This document shows positions 35,474 to 46,994 of a stretch of 64,000 nt of DNA, in pieces. The translations under genes were made by a program, and so were the position numbers. This DNA is from Phlegmacium glaucopus (Eukaryota; Basidiomycota; Agaricomycetes; Agaricales; Cortinariaceae): assembly GCA_015039465.1 (NCBI GenBank), contig MU130154.1:537065-601064 (forward strand), given 5' to 3'. How positions within the stretch are numbered: position 1 is the stretch's first letter; each line of letters starts with the position of its first letter. The notes beneath the pieces are model-generated. The model was not told the origin of the DNA. It did not search any database and saw nothing but the letters and a program-made list of their open reading frames with translations.

Positions 35474-38400
35474 ATGGAGTCCCGAAAACGCCCTTTGGCT
35501 GATGAAGATGACTCTGTGGTAACCAAGAAGCGCATTTTAACAGGAGCCAATGGTAGTCCACATGTGAACGGTGTTGCAGAACATGACGATGAAGCTTTCG
35601 GTGAAAAACTCGAGGCAATTCTTGTCTCAAATTGACAGATTTGATACACACTCATCTTACAGATACTCTCTTTAGCTCTTCCGGAAGGAAGCTATTTATC
35701 GTCGAATGAAACATTATTCGCGGGAACATGAACGAAGTCAAGCTCGTATCCAAGAACTTGAGCGACGGAAGAGTACTTGCGAAGCTGGTTTGGCTGCTAT
35801 GTCAGCTTGTTGGGCTCAGGTTTGCCATTAGCATCTTGACCCTTAAAAGAAGATATTGCTCAACTTCGCTTATCAATAGCTTCTGGAGACAATTCGATTG
35901 TTTGTCAAACCTGACGACCTTCCTCCAGATAATATTTATGCAAAAGGTAGCCTAGTTCCTATATATTTATCAATGCCACTGTACTCAAATTTCGTCCTAG
36001 AACTATTTGACCTGACTGCACGGATTCAAGCAGAGCCTTTGCAAGATCTAGCTGTCGCTCTTGGGGATACCGTAAACGCGACGCAAGCTCTTGTAACCAA
36101 GTTTGTACAGATTGACGGCGAGACACAAGTTCATATCTTAAAAAATGAAGCTTTTCCGCAATGCCAGCAGGCCCAAAACGAAGTAAAGTCTTTGTGCTAT
36201 CTTTGATATGATTCCCTGACAACAGGTTAGTGTGTCGTTTTACGGTCGGAGGTCAACATGCTGCGGGCAAAACTTCAAGATAGTGAATCACAGAAGGAAT
36301 ACTATCATAACGCGCTTGTTGCAGCTGAAAACCATTTGGAACGGTCCCATAGTCGCTCTGTGCGAGACATTGAATCACGCGCCAAAGTCAAGTTTCCAGA
36401 AGTTAGTGAGGAGAAAGAGGAAGTGGAGCGCAAGCCGTCCTCTCCTGTAGTGAGTGGTTCGGTTACTATCTGGTGGGAGATTTGACCGTTGATGCTGTTC
36501 ACCTCTAATTCTCATCCAGGCTTCTCCTTCCGTCCCTATTCAGGCAAACGGAGGTCGCGACACTTTGGATTTGGAAATATTGCAAGAACAACTGAAGAGA
36601 AGAGAAGCTAAAATCATTGAACTTGAGAAAGAAGCGGCATTGCTTAAGGACCAAAAAACTATTTTGGAGTTGGATGTTAGTCCATTAAAACTGTCATCGT
36701 CGAGTCTCTAACTTGTATCAATCACAGTCCAAAGCACTTCCACTAGAGCAAATTATGGACAACCCTCATTATAAAGCTGCACTGGATCGCGCGACTCACG
36801 CTACAACGATGGTTGAAACGAAACAGGAACAGATACAGAAGCATACAGAAGAAATTTCTCAACTGTATGCGTGTCGGCGGGAATGGGAAGACAATGTCAC
36901 AGTAGGGGCTTCACCTTCGGTTGCAAGGTTGCAAATTTGTTTAGCTTATTTTTTTGGTAGAATGCCGCCACCCAGGCTATTCAGGAGCTCAAAGCCATGC
37001 TTGCCAAGCGCGACCTGGAAAATGCTCGATTAAGGGAGCAGCGTGAACAACAAAGTGCGGAACTGAACGAGCGGAAACAGAAAGATGCCGTCAAATATGC
37101 ATCAATCCAAGAATACAAGTCGTTATTAGAAAGCAATTCGGTAAATTTCCAATTTCATCTGCTTTCTATTTTGTTGGGCTCATCCTTTTTTCAAAGGAAC
37201 GCATACAAATTCTACAGTCTGAATTGAGTCGCTGTAAGGGTAAACTTGCTGCGAATGCAGGGGCTGAAGATCTCATGTTATTCTTCTTGGGGGGTAACAC
37301 TGAGGATGTTCGTTACGTCGAGAGTCTCAGGGAACAGAAACTGTCAATATTTATTTTTCTATTTTCATTTTCATTTTCTAACGCTCTGTATAGCAATGCG
37401 GAGAATAGGGTGGCCGCTCTTGAAAGGACTTTTTCAGTTTATCAAGATCAGCCTGAACGTGTGGAGCATATGAAAGCTGCAGCTGACGCTTTCACACAAC
37501 TTTCGGAGGCAAACGCTCAACTGGAGAAGTACCACCGCACTTATGGCGACTTGTCTAGTCTTTCTCCTGATGTCTCCCGTCTTGCGGAACAGCTTCGGAT
37601 GAAAGAGGAAGCATTGGAGAGATTACGCATGTCGGCAACGCAACAGACTGAGGTATTCCAAGCCCATGTGAATGCAATACTTACAAACTCAACGCCCTAT
37701 AGTCTGAAAAGTCTCTGTTTGTTGAGTTGGAAAAGCTGTCGACAGCCTGGGAAACTCTAGATCGTCAGCTGAAGAGTAAAGTCTTCGATCTAGCCAACCT
37801 TGAGGACCGTTTGGCAAAGAGTTCAGTTGAGGTGCGTAGAATTCGTGGATTGTCACAATCTTGCTGAGCGAGCCCCATGCCAACAGAAAGCTAAATCCGA
37901 CAATAAATATTACGCTGCTATGCGAGATAAAGAGGCTATAGAAGCCGAGCGTAAAAATCTTGCGAGAACCTTAGAAAAACAGGGAAAGGCAGTCGACCAT
38001 TTCACTGAATTGGAAAAACAATTGGAAACCCAAAAAGTGATTATTCCAATTCTAGTTTCTGCACACAGTTTATGACGTTTCCTTGTCAGACAATACTTGA
38101 AAACGATCTCTTTTCATTCAGGAGAAACAATGAAGTGTTTAAGGAGAAGATTCTTCGTTTGGAAAAGGAAAATTATGAGTTGCAAGCGCAGCTTGCGCAC
38201 GAGAAGATGAGATTTAACGAAGTATGTTTAATGTATTCGTTTTATCTACTGCCTGGATCATTTGTTTCTCAGATGACTGCACTAACGGCTGAACGAGAAC
38301 AAGCTCTTCAAACCAAAAGGACAGAATTTCGCGCTAAAGAAGACGAAGTTATCCGCTTCAAAAAAGAGTTGGAGAGGGAAATGGAGCAACTTAAAAAGGA

Positions 38401-38756
38401 GATTCGTGTTGATTCAAGCCAGACCAAATTACATGGAAGGGATAAAGAGCTGAAAAATATGGAAGTAAGTCGACGAACATCATTAATTTTTGATTTTCTT
38501 CTTAGCACGCCCTTCTCTAGGCTCTTGTTATATGTTCAACGTGTCACGGCAGTCCGCGCACTACAATCATTACGAAGTGTATGCATAGTAAGTAACCTTT
38601 CCTCACATTTTGCAGACAACCTTTTTGATTGCAATATTTTTCTTAGCGTTTTGTAAGGACTGTGTTGACAGTCGTTTATCGACTCGTCAACGGAAGTGCC
38701 CAGCGTGCCAAGTACCATTCGCTCACTCTGACGTTCATACATTCTGGTTCCAATAA
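35474..38756 (+). CDS. BRE1: E3 ubiquitin ligase Bre1 (histone H2B)
   Basis: Monoubiquitinates histone H2B together with Rad6. The N-terminus MESRKRPLADEDD is the family start, followed by FRKEAIYRRMKHYSREH. Nearly the whole protein is coiled coil (Glu/Lys/Gln/Leu-rich). At the C-terminus the RING finger is complete: CSTCHGSPRTTIITKCMHTF, then CKDCVDSRLSTRQRKCPAC, ending HTFWFQ. The RING is split by an intron (donor right after CATA near 38589, acceptor just before 38647); removing it restores the MHTFC zinc ligands. More than ten short introns are present. Convergent with the mitochondrial uS9 gene. Confidence 0.93.
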
Positions 38757-38920
38757 CAGTATTAATATAATTATTTTCTTTACTTGCATAATAGAAACAA
38801 TGACTGGGAATGTTCTAATTCACACCTCAATTCGTATCTGATTGTTTATCTTTTTTAATTCCACATATACCGACTGATACATCATGTGATGAAGAAATCC
38901 AACAAAGTTCCCCACTCTTT

Positions 38921-40043
38921 TCAACGTTTGACCCAGGCGTACTGTTTGACACATAAGTAATGAGAAAAGTATTCAAACCGATGTGACTAACCCTTTTGCG
39001 CGCTTTGGCCATACCAGTTTTCTTGCGCTCCACCATACGAGGATCACGTCTTGAGAGTTTAGCTGGTAAAGAATTGTTAGTAACAAAGTCAGATACGTTT
39101 ATCAGCGATTCGACTGACCTCTTCTGAAGAGTGTCTCGAAGTCCGGTTCGTGCGCAACGACGCCTTTAGAAATACCATGCGCAAGGGCTCCCGATTGGCC
39201 TGTCGTGCCGCCACCACGAACAATCGCGAAGATGTTATATTTACCCAGCACGCCGGCAACTCTGAGTGGTCGTGTGATCCGTTCACGATCTGCTGGCAAG
39301 ACAAAATACTCGTTGATTGGGAGATTGTTTACCAATATGGTAGTCGTCGTGACAGAGTATGTCGGTTCCGTCGAGGTTAATCCGAGCATCTCGTCAGGTG
39401 TCGGTTCCAACTTTGGGGGCTGTACAGGAATCATCCAGACACGGGCAGAACTCGTTTTCCGCTTCCCAAGAGTGTACGAACGACCATGCTCATCAAGCTC
39501 GACTTTCTTTCTTTTCCCCCGTGCAAGAACAGCTTCCTTCTCGTTGCTCTCAAACATTGTCATTATATGGAGAATTTTTTCTCCGAGGTCGTGACAGCTG
39601 CCAATAGTGGCAATCCTATGATAATCATTGAGTTGGTTCAGTAGTTTGACTACTTTTCTGTAGCGACCCATCGTCATTTGAGTGTTAAAGTCACCAGCCA
39701 TCTCTACTTGGGTTTTCCAGACTGGGAATAGGGGAGGGAGACTCGCACGAGCAAAAGCCGGAAGTGGGAGGAGGTGGCGGGCTCTGAGAAAGCTATGTGC
39801 ACGCGCTATTGCTCTCTCCAAGTACATGACCTGGTCATGGTATAGCGGGCGAGTAGTGTAAAAACTAGGTGATTCGGGTATTGGTTTGGGGTTGGTTTTT
39901 CTAGGCTCTCTGGAATCCCTGGGTGCTCTGGGTGCGCTGTCATGAGCCGGATGTGAGAAGGTAAAGGAACGAACAAAAACGGATGTGGGGTTTGGAGGAC
40001 AGCGCAATGAATGTCGAATTAGACTTGGCCGTAGAAAATTCAT
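38921..40043 (-). CDS. MRPS9: Mitochondrial ribosomal protein uS9m
   Basis: Small-subunit protein of the mitochondrial ribosome. The first ~60 residues (MNFLRPSLIRHSLRCPP) are basic with Ser/Arg, an import presequence. The uS9 domain is at the C-terminus: KTSSARVWMIP, NNLPINEYF, GVLGKYNIFAIVRGGGTTGQ, QSGALAHGISKGV, LFRR, DPRMVERKKTGMAKARKR. The last exon, YAWVKR then TGA (38921-38923), is joined by an intron near 38943-38991; it supplies the basic C-terminal tail that reaches the decoding site in uS9 proteins. The start at 40043 is 111 bp from the divergent CASP gene. Confidence 0.93.
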
Positions 40044-40154
40044 TGTTGTAGTCGACTCGCTCTATTCAAATTTGAAAAAGTGCAGATTGTCACGTGGCAC
40101 ATGCGAGATGGAGACACGCGCTGGGACACCTCAGGCTTGGCTTGTTACAGCACT
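40044..40154. promoter_or_regulatory. Divergent promoter, MRPS9 / COY1
   Basis: 111 bp between start codons. No TATA box is apparent. A short in-frame ATG (MET-rich leader) upstream of the CASP start is not used in the chosen model. Confidence 0.45.
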
Positions 40155-43016
40155 ATGGCTTCACTCGAGATCAACTTTTCTGCCGCTCTTGCAACATGGA
40201 AAGGTACTGATTACTAGACGTGTCATTTGTCTCGCTCGTATTCCTCAATTAAATTTTATCAGAGATAAACTTGTCAGAGCTCCAGAAAACATTGGATGTC
40301 CAAGGCGTCGAACTTGTTGACAGTCAAAAAGAGAATCTTGTCGGTCGCAAAGCTCTAGCTGAAAAGACAAAAGGTCAGGATGGAACTCCCATGCGCTACA
40401 ACCAACGGCTGGCCAATTATAAACATTCATAGACTTCAAGAAGATACCGGATGGAGAGAAGCTGAATGCATTCAAGGGGCTGCTCAAAGGTACGATGCTC
40501 ACTAGGCTTATATGCCAAGCGCTTTCGTTCCTTAACGTCTACTTTAATCGTCAGCGTATCAGACCGAAATTGATAGCCTTACAAAGCGCTCCAAGGCTTC
40601 TGACAACGCTTTTCTTCATGTCTATAAAGTTCTCGCTGAGGCCCCCGATCCATACCCGCTCCTCGAGGCAGCAGTTGTTCGTGTTTCGTCATCTATTGTT
40701 TCCACTATTCCTCAGCACACTTTCTCTTGTCTAGGATCAGGCAGTCAGGGTCACAGAAGCCATAGAACATGAAGGAGAACTCCAGCGCCTGCGGGATGAA
40801 AATGCAGAAATGAAGAAGCGAATCAACGATTTTTCTTCCGTAGATATTTCCAAAAAGAAGTTGGAAACGAAACTTGAGCATTTGGAACAGAAGGTTAGAT
40901 GAAATATGATGACTGCCTTCATAATTTGAAGACAAGCTGACCTTTCTCAAGATGGACACCCTGATTCAAGAAAAGGTGTCACAAAAGGCCAACGAACTAA
41001 CGGCTACCTACGATGAGAAATTCCGGAATTACGAAGAAAGGTAAGCCGACCTCTCCTAGCTCTAACTCCTCGTTTGATCACTATTATGCAGAGAGCAAGA
41101 CCTACAACGTCAAGTCACACTTTCCAAAAACCAACTGCGCGATCTACGTGTTTCCAACGAAAGCAATCAGGCGAAACTTTTTAATCACAGTCAAAAGCAA
41201 GGTAAGGTGTATGATACTCATGATTTTTTATTGGCCTCAACTTTGGGCAATAGATCAGGAAGTTGTTGCAAAGCTAGCAGAAGTAGACATGATTATTGCA
41301 GACCTAGATCGGGCTAACAGCCGGATAGCCTCGCTGGAGCATCGCAATGTAGGTTCTACTTTCATATTTATATTTTTGTGGGTAGTCATATCACATAGGA
41401 AATTCTGCGAGCGGAAATAGAAACCACACGCAGTGAATCTGGGACTACGGAACGGTCAGCTATCAAACGGTTTCATGGAATTTTCAGATTCTGAATTCCT
41501 AATTCAATTTGTTTTTCAGTGTCAAGGCCTTGGAATCACAAATAACTGAACTGGAAGCGGAATGTAAAGGCCTTTCCCAATCCCTTGAAGCACAGAAAGT
41601 TCAAACGACTGAAATGGAGGCGGCGGGCGCTAAAAGAGCAAAGGAACTTACCAAGGAACTCCAAAAGAAGGTGAATTTATTGCCTGTCCAGTCGACCTAA
41701 AATTTCACCTCTTGTAGTCTTCCGAAGTCGATCAGCTTAGATTTAAGCTGAAGCAATTGGACGACTACGACGAGATCAAACGTGAACTGGAAATCATGAA
41801 GGTCAATTCTTTTCTTCCTAATTCTTTAATCCGCATATAATTATCATATATTAGTTTGTTGAATTTTCTAGTTTCGATGCAAATGACGATGAAGAGAAAG
41901 GTTTTTCAAACGGTTACGAAAACGGCCACCTTCCCTACCCCAATAGCGGCAATAGAGAAGGGAAGTCTCTAGAAGCGCTTCTTGCGACAAAGAATAAACG
42001 TCTGCAAGAGGAGTTAACAAAGTTTCGGGTATGTCATTACTTACAACCCTGATGTTTGACCTTGCTGAATATGTGTTGAACAGATTCTTCATAACGAACT
42101 AGAACAATCATTGCAAAGCTCTCAACAACAGCTCGAGACAGCGACTTCCGAGCTAGACAGGCAGAAGCACTTGAATGAGAAGCTGGAAAATGATCTGCTG
42201 TCAATAAACCAAGACAACGACCAGAGTGCGGTACACCCTGAACGTGATGTGCTAGCGAACCTGGATATTGGCAAGAAGGTAATGTCATCGTCAGTGCCAT
42301 GAAGGATGAGCTAAATATGCAAACAGGATACATCAATCCGCTCTACGCCCATACCATTTACTCCATCGGCAGATACGTCAATTTTACCAATTGTCACTAG
42401 TCAGCGCGATCGTTTCAGACAGCGCAATGCAGAACTGGAAGAGGTATGCGTTTTCGCGCAAGTCTCGCCAATGAGTACGGGCATTTAGGCCATTCATCCC
42501 ATGACTACAGGAACTACGGAAACAATTCCAGATTATTTCTGAGCTGCGCACAGAAATCAAAACTTTACAAGGCGACAACCTGAAGTTGTTTGAGAAAGTT
42601 CGATACATGCAAAGTTACAGAGAAGATTCTGGATCTCGTCCTGTAACTCAGCTGGACCCACTGCCTCCGCCTTCAGGTCCATCAGATGATATGAGCAAGT
42701 ATCAGGCTCGTTATGAAGAGGCTATGAATCCTTTTGAAGCCTTTCGTGGACGGGTATGTCGTTATCGTAATGTCACAGGACTCAATTCTTACCTTATTCT
42801 TCAAAACAGGAAGCTACACGGGCATACCAAAATCTCAATCCTGTTGAACGAGGTGTTCTTACCCTTACGCGGTCAATTCTCGGAAACCGCCGTGCCAGAG
42901 CTTTCTTCATCTGCTATGCATTGGCTTTGCATATCCTTGTGATGTTCACAACTTACGAATGTACGAATTCTACAGGAACACAGTTCCAAACGCAACCATA
43001 CCCCCAAACTTCATAG
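40155..43016 (+). CDS. COY1: Golgi coiled-coil protein CASP (Coy1/CUX1-alternative type)
   Basis: Tail-anchored golgin involved in intra-Golgi retrograde transport. The N-terminus MASLEINFSAALATWKEINL, then QKTLDVQGVELVDSQKE, matches CASP proteins. Long coiled coils follow (LRDENAEMKKRINDFS, ESQITELEAECKGLSQSLE). The conserved C-terminal CASP region contains QRDRFRQRNAELEEELRK, NLKLFEKVRYMQSYR and YEEAMNPFEAFRGRE. A single transmembrane segment (RAFFICYALALHILVMFTTY) with a short lumenal tail follows. The start is the ATG that gives the family N-terminus; about a dozen short introns join in frame. Convergent with TFB1. Confidence 0.92.
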
Positions 43017-43152
43017 CAAGACGGACAATCTTTTTCGGACATTCTAATATTAATTAAATTATTGTGTACAATACGAGTACTGGAGCAGGTTAGGGGCCTA
43101 CTATAGTGTCGGGGGGATGTTAATATTAAAATGGATGTAAGTTATGCATCGT

Positions 43153-45556
43153 TCATCTTGGAGTTTTTTTGTTGCGATGAAAAGCAAGTGCATGGTTAGA
43201 CGCGACGACGATCGGATTCATCGCCTAGAATGCGATTTCAAATCCTTGAAAAACAGACCATAGAAGGATGATGACTCACAGTTTCTACTCTCGAAGGATC
43301 GATACCGTGTTGCTGTGCAATTTGCACGATGGCTTGTACCTTTTCATGTGTCTTGGATATATAGCCTATCATTTTGGCTGCCTTTGTCGCTCTTTGTGCA
43401 GGAGTTGTGACAGCTATGGTTTGAAATTCAGCAGGAGGAGGATACGTTGCTGCCCAGAACTGTCGAAGAAATTCATTTGCAGCTGTTTGGCACGTAGTCA
43501 TTTGCCTGAACAACCCATCCGGGATGTCATCTTGAAACCATTAGCACGCCTAAAAATTCATTTCTTCACAATTGTATACCTACTCTTCCTGGATCTGACG
43601 TCCAGACGTGTTGTTACGTTCTGAGTCATTGCGAGGACGGCAGAATCTCCTGCTTTGCGTTCTATTTTCAACTGCAATGACATTTTCAGTATACGCATAA
43701 GCATTCGACGGCCAGAAGAATATGTACTTGGGTAAGCCGTAAATGCCAGTCTTTTAAGTTCGACTTCGCCCCCGAAAGTGCTAATGCTGGGTCAGGTATC
43801 TTGTAGTGCAATTAAGTCAATCAATCGAGATATATAGCCATTAAGCAACACACATCCTTGGACACAAGTTCTTGAGCTTGAGTTTTTGCCATGCGGCTTT
43901 CAAAATAACGCTGTCGCTCTTGCATCTCCAGGAGGATTCCACTTGAAGATTCTGGGTCATGCAAATCATCAATGTCAATCTGGGCATAAGAGCTCTGATC
44001 CCGAATGAGTGTGACGGATAGATGTTGGGGAATAAATTACTTCTCCACTGTCTAAGCGCCGGCGCTTTGCTGGCGGGTTTTCACCCCTTGACAGTCCGTT
44101 AGTCGTCTGTTTAACAATCGTTTAAGGTGTTTGCTCACAAGGCAGAATTGAGAAGTCGTTCTGAGTGTTCGTTAAATTTTCTGATGAGGGGCAATACAGC
44201 TTTTTGTCGTCCCGCCTGCATGGTGATATCTCTGTCATTACCAGTCTAGAATATGAATGACTCGATTAGATACAGTAAGAATGGAAGCTATATCAGCAGT
44301 ACTTCTCCATGATCTTCCAAAGTAGCGCCAAGATTGACTAAAAGTTCTACTTGGTCATGTCGCTGCCGCCTTGGCTCCAGTTCTGTAAGCAGCCCGTAAG
44401 CATCTTGGCCAACAAAATTTGAAGATGCTCACCATCATCATCTCTCTCCAAATATTTATCAAAAATGGGGTCATCTTTGACGACATGTTGCGTAGCGGAC
44501 GATCGGATCGACGCACGGTGAGCGTTGAAAAGCTTGGATTGAAAATACCGTTTCCAAAACTGTTCTTCCGACAGCTTTAACCAATCTATTCAATACTGTT
44601 GATGCGGACTGATAAGTATGAGATCACTGCACTTTGTTTGGTACGTTTTCACTGTAGGCCTTAGCCACGATAGGGTATTCGTCAAAAATGTCATGCACAA
44701 GTTGAGGGGTAATTCGGATCTTGATTTCTCCTCCTTCGACGGCCTCGGGTCGAGGATCCACAAGTTGCCCTGGTTTGCCTTTTCGTTGGCCTTCAGATGC
44801 TGCCTGAGCCAAAATCAGATGCTATAGGCCGAAGTTAGTACAAAACTAGGTTGAACATTGCGTGCCACTTACTTCGCGACCATCCCAAAATTCTGATTCA
44901 GTAATTTGCCCTGTCATTACCAAGTCTCGATGCAATGAGCCCAAATCTGGATTGCTCATTAAAACTTTTTTGCGCAAGCGGAAATCACTAGCAGGATCGC
45001 TCCCTGTGATGACTGGTGTTGCTCTTCTCTCACTAGAATCAGAAGGAGCTCTAGAAACGGAATGGTGCGAGGGTGCAAGATGCTGTTTTGGCGATATTGC
45101 TGAAGGCATCGGGGTGGCACTAACTGATGGGGCATTCGCGACTTTGAGTGGTGTCAGACTCGGCTTTGGAAGGACTTCTGTCGTGCTTTTATTGCGACTT
45201 ATGATAGAAGTAAGCTCTTGTTTAAATTTTTCACGCTCTGCGACGGCGACAGGTTGAGGGGCCGTGAAGGTAAAGTTGTGGCCTGTTTCATCTCCAAAGA
45301 GTGCGAGCTTCAGTCTAACTTGAGCGGCTCCTTCTTTGCTGCAGAAAAGAGCTATTATATTTGGTGAGTTATTGACAGAGTTGGGAGCAACAAGGGTAGG
45401 ATAAAGAACCAACTAACATGCCGCCTCAGCGTACGCAACACGAATGGAGGGTGCTTTCTTTCCATCCTGCGTCCAGTGTAGATGGGTGTCGGTTAGCTCT
45501 AGCAAGCCTGGCAATTTCTTGCAAGACGCCTTCGCTGTGCACACCGTGGTAGGCAT
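43153..45556 (-). CDS. TFB1: TFIIH core subunit Tfb1 (p62)
   Basis: TFIIH scaffold subunit in transcription and repair. The N-terminus forms the PH-like domain (LPGLLELTDTHLHWTQDGKK, APSIRVAYAEAASLFCSKE), which binds acidic activators and Rad4/XPC-type partners. A Ser/Pro-rich linker follows. Then come BSD-domain sequences (LRKKVLMSNPDLGSLHRDLV, ITESEFWDGRE, LSEEQFWKRYFQSKLF). The C-terminal helical region includes LRQFWAATYPPPAEFQTI. The final intron is uncertain: using the acceptor TTCTAG gives a tail AMNPIVVASNHALAFHRN and the stop at 43153. An earlier acceptor would end the protein a few residues after VET near 43219. The start is only 75 bp from the divergent phosphatase. Confidence 0.88.
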
Positions 45557-45631
45557 AAACCTAGAACCAGTTCCTCGATCAGTGACTGACCAGCGTTATG
45601 TAAGCTATCCGCAACTAATCATCTTGCTACC
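45557..45631. promoter_or_regulatory. 75-bp divergent promoter, TFB1 / phosphatase
   Basis: Shortest head-to-head spacer in the window. No TATA box is apparent. Both start sites must have very short 5' UTRs or overlap. Confidence 0.45.
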
Positions 45632-46678
45632 ATGTCCAATCAGCAGCTCATAGTTTTTGATTTTGATTGGTATGGATTCAAAAAAGTACAGTTGTTATAC
45701 ATTTTCTTATGACTTTATTAGGTCAATGGCAGATCAGGATACTGACAGATGGATCCTTGAAGTTCTTGCTCCTGATCTCCGTAGAAAAATGGTGCAACTC
45801 AAGGAAGAAATTCAATGGACCGATCTTGTGTAAGAAAAGAGTACAGTGCTTTCTGAACACTTTCGTTGACCTCTGGTCATCAAGGGCTCAATCTTTAGTG
45901 GAGGCACACGCTCGTGGAATTACTAAAGAGCAAATCATACATACACTCCAGATCATGCCTTACGTTTGTGCAGTTTGACAAATCTGGATCTTCACTTCCT
46001 GATTAGAGACGCCTAGCATCCAGCGATGGTTCGAGCTGTCACCAATCTTAAAGCGGGGGGCAAGACTACATTCTTGTGCTTGTCTAATGCTAACTCGGTC
46101 TTTATCTCAACTATCCTGGAAGTAAATAAACTCTTGATTGGCTCAACGTCTCCAATTTAATTGACCACCAACAGTCCAAGGGGCTGGAAACCTTGTTCCA
46201 AGAAATTATTACCAATCCTGCAGATTGGGAACCCTCTGGACTTCTCAAATTGAGGAGAAGGGTTGATCCTGCTGGCCAACAACACAGCTGCAAAGTGGGC
46301 TGCAGTCCGAACATGTGCAAAGGAGCGTTTGTTCTATGCCTAGTTGATCCCTTTTGACTTCGAGTTACAGGTGAAGAACTAGATGCCTTCCTGAAGAGGC
46401 AAGGCGTTGAATATGATCGCATCGTATACATTGGCGATGGCGGCAATGACTTCTGTCCTATTCTGCGATTAAGAAGGTTTGTGTGCATTCATGTATCTGC
46501 ATAAGAAATGAGCTGAAAAAGAAGGGAAAAAATCATTAGCCAAGATCTGGTGTTTTGCAGGTTACATCGTGGACTCCAAAGACGCATTGAACATGATACA
46601 GAAGCCAAGGCTTTGAAGCCTAGCGTTCGCTATTGGGGAGGCGCCTGGGAAATCGAAGAGATGTTCAGTAAACTATAA
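45632..46678 (+). CDS. PHOSPHO1/PHOSPHO2-type HAD phosphatase
   Basis: Small HAD-superfamily phosphatase; animal relatives act on phosphocholine/phosphoethanolamine or pyridoxal phosphate, and the fungal substrate cannot be told from sequence. Motif I is IVFDFDWSMADQDTDRW; the DxD pair is split by an intron after GATTG. LKEEIQWTDLV, HARGITKEQIIHTLQIMP and motif II in FLCLSNANSVF follow. The metal-binding cysteine-rich part is HSCKVGCSPNMCKGEELDAF. Motif III/IV is IVYIGDGGNDFCP, and the end is RYWGGAWEIEEMFSKL. The frames join across about six introns. Convergent with YAK1. Confidence 0.88.
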
Positions 46679-46994
46679 TTCGCAGATGGATATCCATTCA
46701 TCATCGGTCAACGGATATATAAAAATGGAAAATGTAAGCAGTGGGAAGCAGCAAGTATCAAGTTTCTTGGTACAAAGTACGACGATCCATCGCACAAATT
46801 GGAGAAAAAAGGTTAGATAGACAGGAAACAGGGGGCTAGAATGACAGATAGAATATTTGCACTTATGAAACTGAATTGCGAGCAAGGGAAGTGCAAAAGA
46901 GCAGGTGGCATGACAATGCGAACAAGCTGTATTGAACGGGGGGACGGCATTGGTAGAAAAATAACGAGCATAAGGCAAAGGGGAAAATAAGCCA
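46679..46994. other. Convergent spacer, phosphatase / YAK1
   Basis: 316 bp holding the two 3' ends. Minus-strand frames here (46673-47068, 46813-47007) are uninformative and overlap the YAK1 3' end. No gene is seen. Confidence 0.5.

Noticed and set aside
39205..39594. 129-codon plus-strand frame antisense to MRPS9
   Set aside because: Shadow of the highly conserved uS9m coding sequence on the other strand.
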